From: Candidatus Jettenia sp.
GTDB taxonomy: Bacteria; Planctomycetota; Brocadiia; Brocadiales; Brocadiaceae
NCBI GenBank assembly: GCA_021650895.1
Contig: CP091278.1
Coordinates: 1,207,659 to 1,271,658 of the forward strand
DNA length: 64,000 nt
Reading direction: 5' to 3'
Part shown: positions 17,249-26,903 of the stretch, piece by piece
Layout of the letters: the number at the start of each line of letters is the position of its first letter
Position numbering within the stretch: position 1 is the stretch's first letter
The notes under the pieces: generated by a model
The model's database searches: none
Seen by the model: the letters and a program-made list of their open reading frames with translations, nothing else
Told to the model about the DNA's origin: nothing
Position numbers and translations under genes: made by a program

Positions 17249-18685
17249 CTATCCCCAGCCGCCACCAAGTGCCTTATAAATGTTTACACTAGCGTTAAAT
17301 TGTTGTTGTTTGATGCTTACTAATTCGAGGCGGGATTGCAGGGCATTTTGTTGTGTTATTAACACCTCCAGGTAATTTGCTCTGCCAGTTTTGAATAGTT
17401 CTGATGATATTTCTATTGATTGAGTTAAAGCTGTCACTTTTTTCGTTGTAAAGTTGTATGCCTGTTCCAAATTCTTAATATTGTTCATCTCATTATACAC
17501 TTCTATATAACCGTTAATAATTGTTTTTTGATAATTGTACAATGCTTCTAGCTGTTTCGCCTGTGCGGTCTTAAATTGTGCCTTAATTGCGCTTCGGTTA
17601 ATTAACGGGACGGTTAAACTGCCGAGTGCGGTGTATGCAATGGATTCAGGTGATCGAAATAAAAATGAGGGATTAAAAGCCTGAAACCCCATTGCCCCTG
17701 TAATGTTTAAGGAAGGATAAAATGCCTTCTTTGCCGACTTCACATCTGCTTTCATAGCCATCAATTCAAATTCAGCCTGTTTTATATCAGGTCTGTTTTT
17801 TAATAAATCTGATGGAATACCGACCTTTACCTGAGCAGGAATTTCCTTTGGGAGGATTGATTTTTTACGGATAATTGGTTGTGGGAATCTACCCAATAAA
17901 AAATTTATTCTGTTTTCACTCACGGTAATTCTTTGGAGGACTTCAACTTCCAGAGCCTTTAAATTTAATAATTGTGCCTCAAACTGCTGTACTGCTAACT
18001 CAGTGGCTGCAGCAGCCTGTTTTTGAATAGTAACAATGGAAAGCGCATTTTCCTGTAATTTGATAGTTTCCCGGATAACTTCCAATTCGTTGTCTAAACT
18101 TAATAATTCGTAATAGGTAATTGCTATTTCTGCGATTAAGTTGGTAAGCACTACATTTTTCCCTTCGATGCTACCAAGATAACGAGCAAATGCAGCTTTC
18201 TTCTTGTTACGGAGTTTACCCCAAATATCCGCTTCCCATGTTGTTGTTTGCAAACCGATAAAATAATCGGGAAGATCATCAGGTACTATTTGTCCGGGGG
18301 TAATCTCGGTTGCTCTGTTTCCGGCGCCATCCATAGTATAGCGCCCGAATCTTCTTTGTGCAACAGAACCACCACCGGAAATTTCGGGGAACAAAGCCCC
18401 TTTACGCAGTCTTAAATCTGCCCGTGCAATTTCAATTTTTTGCAAGGTCATCAATACATCAAGATTATTTTTTAAAGCTGTATCGATTAAACCAATTAAT
18501 GTAGTATCAGAGAAAAACTGCCGCCAGTCAATCTTTGCTGAATTTGTCAAATCTTTCGTATCTGCAAATGATTTAGGTATTGTTTTTAAGGTACTGTCTT
18601 CAATATTTTTTGTTGTCTGGCAACCTGCCATAAGCGAGCATACAGCCACAAAACCAAAGGCTAATGTATTTTTCGATTTCTTCAT
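17249..18685 (-). CDS. RND efflux outer-membrane lipoprotein (TolC/OprM-like, NodT family)
   Basis: A 478-residue outer-membrane channel component. The lipobox LMAGC in the first 25 residues predicts a lipid-anchored N-terminus. Two repeated coiled-coil/beta-barrel halves follow, with family sequences such as ADLRLRKGALFPEISGGGS, IPSDLLKNRPDIKQAEFEL, KSAKKAFYPSLNITGAMG and LIEVLITQQNAL-like TGRANYLEVLITQQNAL. It joins the adaptor and the permease to make a tripartite pump through the periplasm. It is the last gene of the operon and starts 7 bp after the permease stop. The spacing and order adaptor-permease-channel are the standard ones. Confidence 0.92.
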   Translation of the reverse strand: MKKSKNTLAFGFVAVCSLMAGCQTTKNIEDSTLKTIPKSFADTKDLTNSAKIDWRQFFSDTTLIGLIDTALKNNLDVLMTLQKIEIARADLRLRKGALFPEISGGGSVAQRRFGRYTMDGAGNRATEITPGQIVPDDLPDYFIGLQTTTWEADIWGKLRNKKKAAFARYLGSIEGKNVVLTNLIAEIAITYYELLSLDNELEVIRETIKLQENALSIVTIQKQAAAATELAVQQFEAQLLNLKALEVEVLQRITVSENRINFLLGRFPQPIIRKKSILPKEIPAQVKVGIPSDLLKNRPDIKQAEFELMAMKADVKSAKKAFYPSLNITGAMGFQAFNPSFLFRSPESIAYTALGSLTVPLINRSAIKAQFKTAQAKQLEALYNYQKTIINGYIEVYNEMNNIKNLEQAYNFTTKKVTALTQSIEISSELFKTGRANYLEVLITQQNALQSRLELVSIKQQQFNASVNIYKALGGGWG

Positions 18686-18692
18686 TGTTGTT

Positions 18693-21600
18693 TTAAATTA
18701 CCTCTGTTAACGCTATTTCTTCTTTGGTTCCTTTCCTTGCAAACTTTTCTGCAAGAGTCGCAAAAGCTACATACAGACCCGGAATAATAATTACCCCGAA
18801 TATCGTTCCAAACAGCATGCCTCCTGCTGCTGCTGTACCAATAGTTCTATTGCCAACAGCGCCTGCGCCGGATGCAAGCATTAAGGGAATCAATCCGGCA
18901 ATAAAGGCAAATGAGGTCATAAGGATTGGTCGCAACCTCACGGTTGCTCCTTCAACGGCAGCCTGTATAGGTGTGCGTCCTTCCCTGTGTTTTAATGAGG
19001 CAAATTCAACAATCAGAATGGCATTTTTACCTAATAAACCGATAAGCATAACCATAGCTACCTGAGCATAAATATTGTTTTCTAAACCCATGAGCATCAA
19101 GAGTAAAAATGCTCCGAATACTCCGGTTGGTAAAGAGAGAATAACGGGCATGGGCAAGAGAAAACTTTCATACTGTGCAGACAATAGTAAATACACAAAT
19201 ACCAGACAAATAAGAAAAATATACATTGCTTCGTTGCCTGCCAATACCTCATCACGGGTTATACCTGCCCAATCTATATCATATCCTTTGGGCAATTTTT
19301 CTTTTGCTACTTCCTGAATGGCTGCAATAGCGCTTCCGCTGCTGTATCCGTCAGCAGCTTCTCCGTTCACCTCTGCCGATGGATACATATTGTAACGGGT
19401 TATCTGATCAACTCCATAAATCCTTTCTATTCTCATAAAAGCAGATAACGGCACCATTTCATCTTTATTATTTTTTGCATACAACTTAAGTATGTCCTGG
19501 GGCTTGGCCCGGTATTCAGGTAATGCTTGTACCATTACTTTGTACATTTGGCCAAAGCGGATAAAATTGGTAGCATATTCACTTCCTAACAAGGTTTGTA
19601 AAGTACCCATTGCATTATCAACCGTTACTCCTTTTTGAGCGGCTTTATCATGATCAATATGAACCATGTATTGCGGGAAGCTTGCATCAAAAACGGTGAA
19701 AGCCCTTGCTATCTCAGGCCGGTCTTTCAAGTCGTTGATAAACTGGTTGACCACCGTTTCCATTTTTTTTAAATCCCCTCTGCCGGTTTTATCCAACAAC
19801 CTTAATTCAAAACCACTAGCATTTCCATAGCCCGGCACCGCGGGCGGAGGGAAGAACTCGGTTTTTGCATCTTTAATGTGTTTCGTTTTTTCGGCAACAA
19901 GTTCAATGATGTCATTCACAGATTCCTTTCGCTTTTTCCAGTCTTTTAAGTTAATCAGGCAAGTGCCATACGTAGCGCCTGTTCCATCAGATAAGATGTT
20001 TATTCCTGCTAAGGAAGAAACTGACTCTATGGCTTCAATACTTTCACATGCCTTTTGCACTTCATGCACTACTTCTTTGGTTCTTTCTAAAGTTGAGCCG
20101 GAGGGAGTGGTAATGCTGGCATAAAATGTTCCCTGGTCTTCATTGGGAATAAACCCTGAAGGGAGGAACTTGCCTAAAACGCCTGTTCCCATGCAAAATA
20201 TCAGCAATACTGAAAAAGTTATAACCTTACGATTAGCAATGATGCCAAGTAATCTTTGATAGCGTTCAGAAAGATTATTGTACCAGGAGTTGAAACCACC
20301 GAAAAAGCGCTTCAGCAAAGATTTGCTGGTATGGTTACCATGGGTACGTTTCAGTAATAGGATACAAAGAGCAGGGGTGAGCGTAAGTGCAACAAGTCCC
20401 GACAGAACGATAGATATTGCCATGGTAAGGGAGAATTGACGATAGAAAATACCGGTAGGACCCGACATAAAAGCCACAGGAACGAACACAGCCGACATAA
20501 CCAGAGTAATAGCGATAATAGCTCCGCTAATTTCTCTCATCGCTTTTTCGGTAGCTTTCTTTGCTCCGATATGTGAGTGTTCCATTTTTGCATGCACCGC
20601 TTCTACCACTACTATGGCATTATCTACTACAATGCCTATGGCAAGAACTAATGCAAAAAGGGTAATCAGGTTTAAAGAGAAACCTAATAACTGCATGAAG
20701 AAGAGGGTACCGATCAATGAAACAGGTACGGCAATAGCGGGAATGAGCGTTGAACGCCAATCCTGCAGAAAAATAAATACTACCAATGATACCAGTAAAA
20801 ATGCCTCGATCAGGGTTTTTAAAACTTTATGAACAGAAGCATCTAAAAAACGTGATACATCATAACTAATCTCATAATCCATACCTTCAATAAAAGCAGA
20901 TTCTTTAATCTCAGCTATTCTCTTTTTCACATTACTGATTACTTCACTGGCGTTGGAACCCGGCAACTGCTTAATTATGATGGAAGCAGTGGGTTTGCCA
21001 TTAAATTTTGATTCCACATCAAAATCGACCGTATTAAACTCTACCTCAGCAATGTCTTTTATGCGGAGAATTTCCCCATCGGCATTTGATTTTATGGGGA
21101 TGTTTTCATACTGGCCTTTGTCTGTATACCTGCCTGTATATTTTACCACGTACTGTAATGCCTGTGCTGATTTGTCCCTATCCGAACTTACTCCTACTTT
21201 ACCCGGGGCAGCTTCTACATTTTGTTCCTGTAATGCTTTCCGTACATCATCTGTAGAAATATTATAGGCAAGCATTTTATCGGGTTTTAACCAGATACGC
21301 ATAGCGTATTCCCTGGCTCCCAATATGTCTGCATAACCAACCCCATTAATTCTTTTTAATTCCGGCAGTATATTAATATCAGCAAAGTTGTACAGGAATT
21401 TTTCGTCCAAAGTAGGATCTTTGCTGAAAATGTCTAAATACATCAGCATAGCCCTTTCTTCCTTCTCGATTTTTACTCCATTTTTTATTACTTCCGAAGG
21501 AAGTTCGTCTGTTACAACAGCCACCCTGTTTTGAACATTTACCGCAGCAATACTGGGGTCGGTGCCTGCTTCAAAAATAATTTGTATTACACCCACACCA

Positions 21601-21854
21601 TCGTTTCCCGAAACGGACGACATATATTTCATACCCGGAACGCCATTGATAACACGTTCCAAAGGCACAATGGCAGCTTTTGTAACGGTTTCTGCGTTGG
21701 CGCCGGCAAACTCAACGGTAACAATTACTGATGGCGGGGCTATATCGGGAAATTGCGTCATCGGCAATTGGGTTAAAGATAATACCCCCAATAAGGTAAT
21801 GATTAAAGATATTACTATGGATAAAATGGGTCTATGGATAAATTTTTCAGTCAT
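18693..21854 (-). CDS. RND efflux permease, HAE1 (AcrB/MexB) family
   Basis: A 1053-residue inner-membrane proton-driven exporter, the full family length. It begins with FIHRPILSIVISLIITLLGV, contains the two large periplasmic loops, and has transmembrane helix 4 with LALVLAIGIVVDNAIVVVEA, which carries the two conserved proton-relay Asp/Asn-region residues. It ends with the second helical block (GLLGKNAILIVEFA). The HAE1 class exports hydrophobic and amphiphilic compounds; the actual substrate is unknown. AGGA lies 7 bases before the ATG. The wording of the N-terminus (PMTQFPDIAPPSVIVTVEFA) recalls Bacteroidetes homologues, which together with the flanking direct repeats raises the possibility of transfer. 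Confidence 0.94.
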   Translation of the reverse strand: MTEKFIHRPILSIVISLIITLLGVLSLTQLPMTQFPDIAPPSVIVTVEFAGANAETVTKAAIVPLERVINGVPGMKYMSSVSGNDGVGVIQIIFEAGTDPSIAAVNVQNRVAVVTDELPSEVIKNGVKIEKEERAMLMYLDIFSKDPTLDEKFLYNFADINILPELKRINGVGYADILGAREYAMRIWLKPDKMLAYNISTDDVRKALQEQNVEAAPGKVGVSSDRDKSAQALQYVVKYTGRYTDKGQYENIPIKSNADGEILRIKDIAEVEFNTVDFDVESKFNGKPTASIIIKQLPGSNASEVISNVKKRIAEIKESAFIEGMDYEISYDVSRFLDASVHKVLKTLIEAFLLVSLVVFIFLQDWRSTLIPAIAVPVSLIGTLFFMQLLGFSLNLITLFALVLAIGIVVDNAIVVVEAVHAKMEHSHIGAKKATEKAMREISGAIIAITLVMSAVFVPVAFMSGPTGIFYRQFSLTMAISIVLSGLVALTLTPALCILLLKRTHGNHTSKSLLKRFFGGFNSWYNNLSERYQRLLGIIANRKVITFSVLLIFCMGTGVLGKFLPSGFIPNEDQGTFYASITTPSGSTLERTKEVVHEVQKACESIEAIESVSSLAGINILSDGTGATYGTCLINLKDWKKRKESVNDIIELVAEKTKHIKDAKTEFFPPPAVPGYGNASGFELRLLDKTGRGDLKKMETVVNQFINDLKDRPEIARAFTVFDASFPQYMVHIDHDKAAQKGVTVDNAMGTLQTLLGSEYATNFIRFGQMYKVMVQALPEYRAKPQDILKLYAKNNKDEMVPLSAFMRIERIYGVDQITRYNMYPSAEVNGEAADGYSSGSAIAAIQEVAKEKLPKGYDIDWAGITRDEVLAGNEAMYIFLICLVFVYLLLSAQYESFLLPMPVILSLPTGVFGAFLLLMLMGLENNIYAQVAMVMLIGLLGKNAILIVEFASLKHREGRTPIQAAVEGATVRLRPILMTSFAFIAGLIPLMLASGAGAVGNRTIGTAAAGGMLFGTIFGVIIIPGLYVAFATLAEKFARKGTKEEIALTEVI

Positions 21855-21866
21855 TGTGTTTCCTAT

Positions 21867-23006
21867 TTAGTTTTTAACCATAAACATGGTTTGTTCTTTT
21901 GATTGTGCCAGTATTTGTTTCATGGAAATAACTTCCGGAATTATCTTATCTCCTTCTTTCACTAGCTGAATACCTTCATAAATAATTCTATCATGAGAAG
22001 ATAATCCGGGTTCAATCACATACAAATGAGGAATACGAAGCTTTGGAACAATGCTTTTCATTTTTACGGTGTTGGAGGAATCTACCGTAAACACATACAT
22101 TTTGTCCTGAATTTCAAAGGTTGCTTTCTGCGGAATTATTAAAGCGTTTTTTTCTTCTTTTGTTATCCTGACTTTGCCACTGGAACCATGTTTTAAAAGA
22201 AGATCCGGATTAGGAAAACATGCTCTGAAAGCGATATTTCCGGTGTCTTTGTCAATTGTCCCTGCAACGGTTTCAATACATCCGTTACAACTATGAATTT
22301 GATTGTTCGCTAATACTAACGTCACATCATTCTTCTTTTCTGAGTCTATGAGTGTGGTAAAGTCTAAATACTCTTTTTCAGATACATTGAAATAAGCAAA
22401 CACTTCTTTGTTATCTGAAAGGGTAGTTAGCAGAGTTCCTTCATCGACTAAACTTCCGATTTTATTGGGAATCCTGTCAATTATTCCATCAAATGGCGCT
22501 TTTATTACCGTATAGGATAGATTTAATTCAGCGCTTGCTACATAAGATTGCGCTTCGTCTACTTTTGCATGAAGCGCATCCAGTTTAGCCTGAGCCATTT
22601 GAAGCTCTGTTTTTGAGACTATATTCTTTTCTACCAGCATTTTTACGTTTTGCAAATCCAGTTCAGCGGCTTTTGCTTCTGCAATCGCACTTTTCAGCAC
22701 TGCCTTAGCTTTTAATACCTCTATTTCATATTTCTTGCGACGCATGCTAAAAAGAATTTGCCCGGCTTTTACAATTTCACCTTCATCAACATGGATTTTT
22801 TCGATATATCCTTTAACTTTGGCTCTTATCTCTACGTGTTGTAAAGAATGTATGTCTGCGACATAATCATTCGTATATGCCGTATCCATAACAACAGGAT
22901 TGGTAACAGGATATTTTTCCCGATTATCGGTAATTTCTTTTTCTGATGAGCATGCGGGTATGAGTAGAGCAGCGCATACACTCAAATACATAGATGCTTT
23001 TTTCAT
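21867..23006 (-). CDS. RND periplasmic adaptor (membrane fusion) lipoprotein
   Basis: A 379-residue adaptor of the AcrA/HlyD type. I take the ATG at 23006 because it starts a lipoprotein signal (MKKASMYLSVCAALLIPACS). An in-frame start at 23084 adds 26 residues of poor signal-like sequence. The protein shows the lipoyl half-motif (VEIRAKVKGYIEKIHVDEGE), a helical hairpin (about 95-165) and the second half (LSYTVIKAPFDGIIDRIP), then beta-barrel and membrane-proximal domains. It bridges the permease and the outer-membrane channel. It is the first gene of the operon and ends 12 bp before the permease start. No clear Shine-Dalgarno precedes the ATG; the leader is AT-rich. Confidence 0.9.
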   Translation of the reverse strand: MKKASMYLSVCAALLIPACSSEKEITDNREKYPVTNPVVMDTAYTNDYVADIHSLQHVEIRAKVKGYIEKIHVDEGEIVKAGQILFSMRRKKYEIEVLKAKAVLKSAIAEAKAAELDLQNVKMLVEKNIVSKTELQMAQAKLDALHAKVDEAQSYVASAELNLSYTVIKAPFDGIIDRIPNKIGSLVDEGTLLTTLSDNKEVFAYFNVSEKEYLDFTTLIDSEKKNDVTLVLANNQIHSCNGCIETVAGTIDKDTGNIAFRACFPNPDLLLKHGSSGKVRITKEEKNALIIPQKATFEIQDKMYVFTVDSSNTVKMKSIVPKLRIPHLYVIEPGLSSHDRIIYEGIQLVKEGDKIIPEVISMKQILAQSKEQTMFMVKN

Positions 23007-23381
23007 AGGAATAATTAATAATAATAAAGGTGATAGGAAATTGTTTTTTCTTAAGGATAACGGTAAATCAATATAAAAGAACAAAAGATAATGAGAAAAA
23101 GTTCCCAGGATAACTGGAAGATAACTGGAAATTAATTTTTCCTTTTCCAGGATGCTCGGAACCTATCAGGTAAAAATCTTATGGAAAGGAAAAGGCATGC
23201 CGGAAAAGTGATTTTTTTGAAATTCTTGCCACCAGGAGACTGGATCATCTAAGGTAAGCGGTTTTTAAGCGACAGGGTGCACCTCATATGCATCAAGCTA
23301 AGCTCTCGTAGATTGCTGGCTTGTTCTCAAACCATGTCCTCATGTAAATAAGAAAGAGTTGGGGGATAAGCTACCCTCGCG

Positions 23382-23509
23382 GGTTCGATTTTGTAAATTG
23401 AACCCCTATATCTTACATGGCCGATAGCTCATAGCGTTTTCATAGTTAAACACATAGGGAAATATTCCAAATTGAGGGTTCAGGTTATAAACCTGAACCC
23501 GCCCCGGGG
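23382..23509. repeat. ~127 bp direct repeat, copy B (upstream side of RND operon)
   Basis: This is the second copy of the repeat at 17013-17138, in the same orientation, ending with the same 25 bp palindrome and a GCCC(C/A)GGG tail. It lies about 375 bp upstream of the adaptor start. No transposase is visible next to either copy. Confidence 0.85.
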
Positions 23510-23529
23510 TTTTTAGATAACTCCAGACC

Positions 23530-23633
23530 GGGTGGCACGGACAAACTCGTTTGTCCGTGCTTATTGCTTATTTACCTACGTACATGGATATGGATTACAA
23601 AACACTGACAAACAAAGTTTGTCAGTGCCACCC
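23530..23633. repeat. Composite palindromic repeat with GGGTGGCAC...GTGCCACCC ends
   Basis: The element is bounded by GGGTGGCAC and GTGCCACCC and holds two hairpins, GGACAAAC/GTTTGTCC and CACTGACAAAC/GTTTGTCAGTG. The same arrangement is found at 26904-27188, where a 190 bp element interrupts the first hairpin. Confidence 0.8.
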
Positions 23634-23703
23634 CGGGGGGTGGCTTACAGCGTATGAAAAATTCTCTCCTTATACCTACTATATCTCATATGATTCCAGA
23701 TAC

Positions 23704-23777
23704 TAAGAGCTTATCTGAAAACTCCCTTTTGAGACTTATTTTTCAATGGCTTTTATAGGTTTTCGGATAGGCTCTTA
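23704..23777. mobile_element. Possible 74 bp miniature element with ~20 bp inverted ends
   Basis: TAAGAGCTTATCTGAAAAC on the left pairs with GTTTTCGGATAGGCTCTTA on the right (two mismatches). Ends of this kind (GAGCCTATCCGAAAAC) resemble transposon termini. No reading frame lies inside. A small AGCCAACT/AGTTGGCT hairpin follows directly. Confidence 0.45.
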
Positions 23778-23818
23778 GCCAACTGAAGTTGGCTAAATAG
23801 TTACAAAAGAACTCAAAA

Positions 23819-24787
23819 TTATTGTGTGGCGTCCGATACTAATTTATCCTCCTGCTGAAAACTCTTCAAATATTTGAAGTAATCCCCCTCTGTTGTGAGT
23901 ATGAGATGTGTTTGTTTGTTAAACGTTGACTCATAGGTTTCCAGTGTTTTTGTAAATGAATAAAATTCAGGGGCATTCTTGTATGCCTCTGCATAAACTC
24001 TTATCGCTTCTGCATCTGCTTGTCCCTTAATCTCCTCAGCGGTTCGATACCCTTCCGATTCAATACGCTCCAGTTCTCTTTTCATAGAACCCAGGATTTC
24101 AGCCTCTTCTCTTCGCCCCTCTGATTCGTATTTGTTTGCAATACGGATACGCTCCGATCGCATCCGGTCATATATCTTCGGAATAACAGCTTCGACATAA
24201 TTAATATACTTAACACGGACATCTACCAATTCGATGCCATACCGGCCTTCTAATGCACGTGTAGCCATTTTCCGAATCTCTTCAACAATCTTGTCGCGGC
24301 CCATCGTAATCATTATCTTTTTAATATCTTCCGCCTCCTCCAGCTCCTTTGTTGTATACTCCAGCTTGCGATTGGTATTTCTCAATACCTCCCTTAAGGT
24401 ATACGCACTAACTACGTTTTTGACTGCAGATTCAATTACTTCATCCAACACACCCTGACCACGGGATTCCGTCCCCAGGGATGTGTAAAATTTAAGAGGG
24501 TCTGCGATTTTCCAACGTGCCCATGTGCCTACACCAATATTTTCTTTATCCCTCGTGAGAATATCACTGGGTTCTCCACTCCATTCCAGCAATCGTTTAT
24601 CAAAATACCTGACCTCCTGAATAAACGGGGTTTTCAGGTAAAGCCCGGGTTCTGTAATTGTCCGAACAGGTTTTCCAAACTGTGTAATAACAGATTGTAA
24701 TCGTACGTCTACAACATACAGAGATCCCTTCAAACATATCAGGAGAATAACTACTGCCATAATTGTTATGAGTGTTGCCTTCTTCAT
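23819..24787 (-). CDS. hflC: HflC, SPFH-domain modulator of FtsH protease
   Basis: A 322-residue membrane-anchored band-7/SPFH protein. One N-terminal membrane helix (residues about 5-25, TIMAVVILLICLKGSLYVV) leads to the SPFH domain (VDVRLQSVITQFGKPVRTI, EPGLYLKTPFIQEVRYFD), then a long charged coiled coil (about 200-270, with RIANKYESEGRREEAEILG). With HflK it forms the large periplasmic-facing complex that surrounds and restrains FtsH during membrane-protein quality control. Its ATG overlaps the stop of hflK by 4 bp, so the pair is translationally coupled. Confidence 0.93.
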   Translation of the reverse strand: MKKATLITIMAVVILLICLKGSLYVVDVRLQSVITQFGKPVRTITEPGLYLKTPFIQEVRYFDKRLLEWSGEPSDILTRDKENIGVGTWARWKIADPLKFYTSLGTESRGQGVLDEVIESAVKNVVSAYTLREVLRNTNRKLEYTTKELEEAEDIKKIMITMGRDKIVEEIRKMATRALEGRYGIELVDVRVKYINYVEAVIPKIYDRMRSERIRIANKYESEGRREEAEILGSMKRELERIESEGYRTAEEIKGQADAEAIRVYAEAYKNAPEFYSFTKTLETYESTFNKQTHLILTTEGDYFKYLKSFQQEDKLVSDATQ

Positions 24788-25788
24788 TTCCCTACATCCT
24801 CCGCATTAAGTCCAAGGATAGGCAAGAACCCCTTTAGATCTTTATCGATAATGTATAACCTTTCACATTTCGGTATAACCTTCGACATAGTTTCCAGAAA
24901 GAGTCTGCGCCGGGTCACATCTTCCGCTTTTTTGTATTCTTCATATACCGCCAGGAATGCTTTCACATCTCCAGTAGCTTCATTTACCCTTCGAATCCGG
25001 TATCCTTCAGACTCTTTAATTACTTGTTGTTTTTTTCCTTCTGCCGCAGGCAATATCTTGTTTTTTTGCCCTTCGGCATCGTTAATGATTCTGTCTCTGA
25101 TTTGAATCGCCTGGTTTACGGCATTAAAAGCATCTTTTACGGGCGGTGGTGGATCGACCCCTTTGAGTAATACCGTTTGAATATCAATACCACATTTATA
25201 ACTATCCAAAATCCTTTGAAGATCTTCTCTGGATTTTTGTTCAATCTCTGTCCTTCCGATAGTTAAGACCTCATCAATTGAGCGATCACCGATCAAGGTA
25301 CGCATCACCGCCTGCGAGACGCCACGGATAGTTTCCTGAACATTCCTGACATTAAAAAAATACTCTTCCAACGCCTTTATTTTGTACCGGATGACCCAGT
25401 GCACCTCAGCACAGTTAAGGTCTCCAGTAAGCATTAATCTCTCTTCTTTCGCATCGGAATATTCATAATCAATCATACTGGAAAGAGTATTTTGTCTTGT
25501 CCTGAAACCAAACTCTTCATTATAAATCCGTTTAACTTCGCCTTTGAGCACCTTATCAATACCATAGGGAACCTTCGTATGCAACCCCGGACCAACGGTT
25601 TCTATATATTGGCCGAATCTTAGAATAACAGCCTCTTCGTTGGCTTTCACAGTATAAAAAGCCGTATATCCGGTGACAATAACAAAAGCGATAATGAGAA
25701 AGGGAGGGATAAACTTTTTTATCGATTTCCATGGTATATCATTGAAATGAATATCTTGTGGTCTTCTGTATGGCCCGTAATCAGGCAT
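24784..25788 (-). CDS. hflK: HflK, SPFH-domain modulator of FtsH protease
   Basis: A 334-residue partner of HflC. A Pro-rich, Gly-poor cytoplasmic start (MPDYGPYRRPQDIHFND) precedes one membrane helix (about 30-50) and the SPFH domain (EEAVILRFGQYIETVGPGLH, KVPYGIDKV). AAEGKKQQVIKESEGYRIRR marks the coiled coil. The internal VLLKGVDPPPPVKDAFNAVN is the HflK signature. It begins the hflKC pair. The upstream AIR-synthase-like gene ends only 13 bp away, so the three may be one transcript. Confidence 0.93.
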   Translation of the reverse strand: MPDYGPYRRPQDIHFNDIPWKSIKKFIPPFLIIAFVIVTGYTAFYTVKANEEAVILRFGQYIETVGPGLHTKVPYGIDKVLKGEVKRIYNEEFGFRTRQNTLSSMIDYEYSDAKEERLMLTGDLNCAEVHWVIRYKIKALEEYFFNVRNVQETIRGVSQAVMRTLIGDRSIDEVLTIGRTEIEQKSREDLQRILDSYKCGIDIQTVLLKGVDPPPPVKDAFNAVNQAIQIRDRIINDAEGQKNKILPAAEGKKQQVIKESEGYRIRRVNEATGDVKAFLAVYEEYKKAEDVTRRRLFLETMSKVIPKCERLYIIDKDLKGFLPILGLNAEDVGK

Positions 25789-25800
25789 AGTACCCCCTCC

Positions 25801-26808
25801 TTATAAAATCTTTACTAACTCATCTACTTTAAATACCGGCATTTTTACCAGCTTGCCTTTTCTCAGGAGTTTTAATCCTTCATTCTTCTTCGTAAGTTTT
25901 CCTATAGGGGTACATACTATATCATTCTTTTTCAGGATAGCAATAACTTCTTTTGTAAATTCTGGATTGAGTGCAATCAGGAGCGCCCCTGATGCGATAA
26001 GGCCCAGCGGGTGGATGTTATAAAACTTACACATTTGCTCTGTTTCTGTATAACAGGGAATCTTTTCCCTATCAATGATAACCCCTGTTCCGGATACGCT
26101 AGCGAGTTCCATAATACCTGTCGCTAATCCACCCTCTGTTGGGTCGTGCATGGCATGGATTTGAGCTACGGTATTTGCCAGCAAGGCATCTGCAACAACG
26201 CTTAATCCGGGATTATTGATAAATGCCTGTGCCCTTTTAACGAATTGATTACCAAATTCCTTTTTCAGTACCGATGCCTTTTTATGTGCTATAATAGAAG
26301 TCCCCTCTATAGCAATACCTTTGGTCAGTAAAAGATCATCACCCGGACATGCCCGGCTATTTACCACCAACTTATCCTTTTCTACTTCACCCAGCATAGT
26401 GCCAACAATAATTGGCCGATCGATTGTAGAAGAGATTTCGGTATGGCCGCCACATACCGTAATATGAAGCGCCTGGGCCGCTTCAATAATATCGTGAAAG
26501 ATTTGCGTTACCAATCTTTCATTCGTCTTTCCTTCTGGTAACAGTATAGTTGTTAGGAACCACTTCGGGGTCGCCCCCATGGTAGCAATATCATTGGCAT
26601 TTACGTTAACTGCATACCATCCGATATGATGCGTGGTAAAGGTAATAGGGTCTGTCTTTGCTACGAGGTACTTTTCCCCAAAGTCGATAACAGCAGCGTC
26701 TTCACCAATTTGCGGGCCTACAATTATTCTCGGATCCTGTATAGGATTTAAGGCCAGCAGCCTTTCAAGCAATCGATAATCAAGCTTTCCAACAGGAAAA
26801 CGGTTCAT
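25801..26808 (-). CDS. AIR synthase-related (HypE/PurM superfamily) ATP-binding protein
   Basis: A 335-residue member of the PurM/HypE/SelD/ThiL fold. Visible motifs are IGEDAAVIDFG (ATP and metal site), NVNANDIATMGATPKWFL, VCGGHTEISSTIDRP and HDPTEGGLATGIMELA. It lacks the C-terminal Cys that HypE uses for nitrile transfer: the end reads KLVKMPVFKVDELVKIL. It is therefore more likely one of the uncharacterised HypE-like proteins than a hydrogenase maturase, and no hyp genes are nearby. It sits directly upstream of hflK (13 bp). Its substrate is unknown. Confidence 0.85.
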   Translation of the reverse strand: MNRFPVGKLDYRLLERLLALNPIQDPRIIVGPQIGEDAAVIDFGEKYLVAKTDPITFTTHHIGWYAVNVNANDIATMGATPKWFLTTILLPEGKTNERLVTQIFHDIIEAAQALHITVCGGHTEISSTIDRPIIVGTMLGEVEKDKLVVNSRACPGDDLLLTKGIAIEGTSIIAHKKASVLKKEFGNQFVKRAQAFINNPGLSVVADALLANTVAQIHAMHDPTEGGLATGIMELASVSGTGVIIDREKIPCYTETEQMCKFYNIHPLGLIASGALLIALNPEFTKEVIAILKKNDIVCTPIGKLTKKNEGLKLLRKGKLVKMPVFKVDELVKIL

Positions 26809-26903
26809 ATAGATAACTTAGCGAGAAATACTCCAGTAAGTATTCTTTTGTTACTCAATAGTAACTTGATGTATAGGATTTTCATTTTGTGCAAGCGGGC
26901 TCA

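Noticed and set aside
25801-26808. Hydrogenase maturation protein HypE
   Set aside because: The C-terminal Cys needed for nitrile ligand transfer is missing and no hydrogenase genes are near; kept only as a HypE/PurM superfamily protein.
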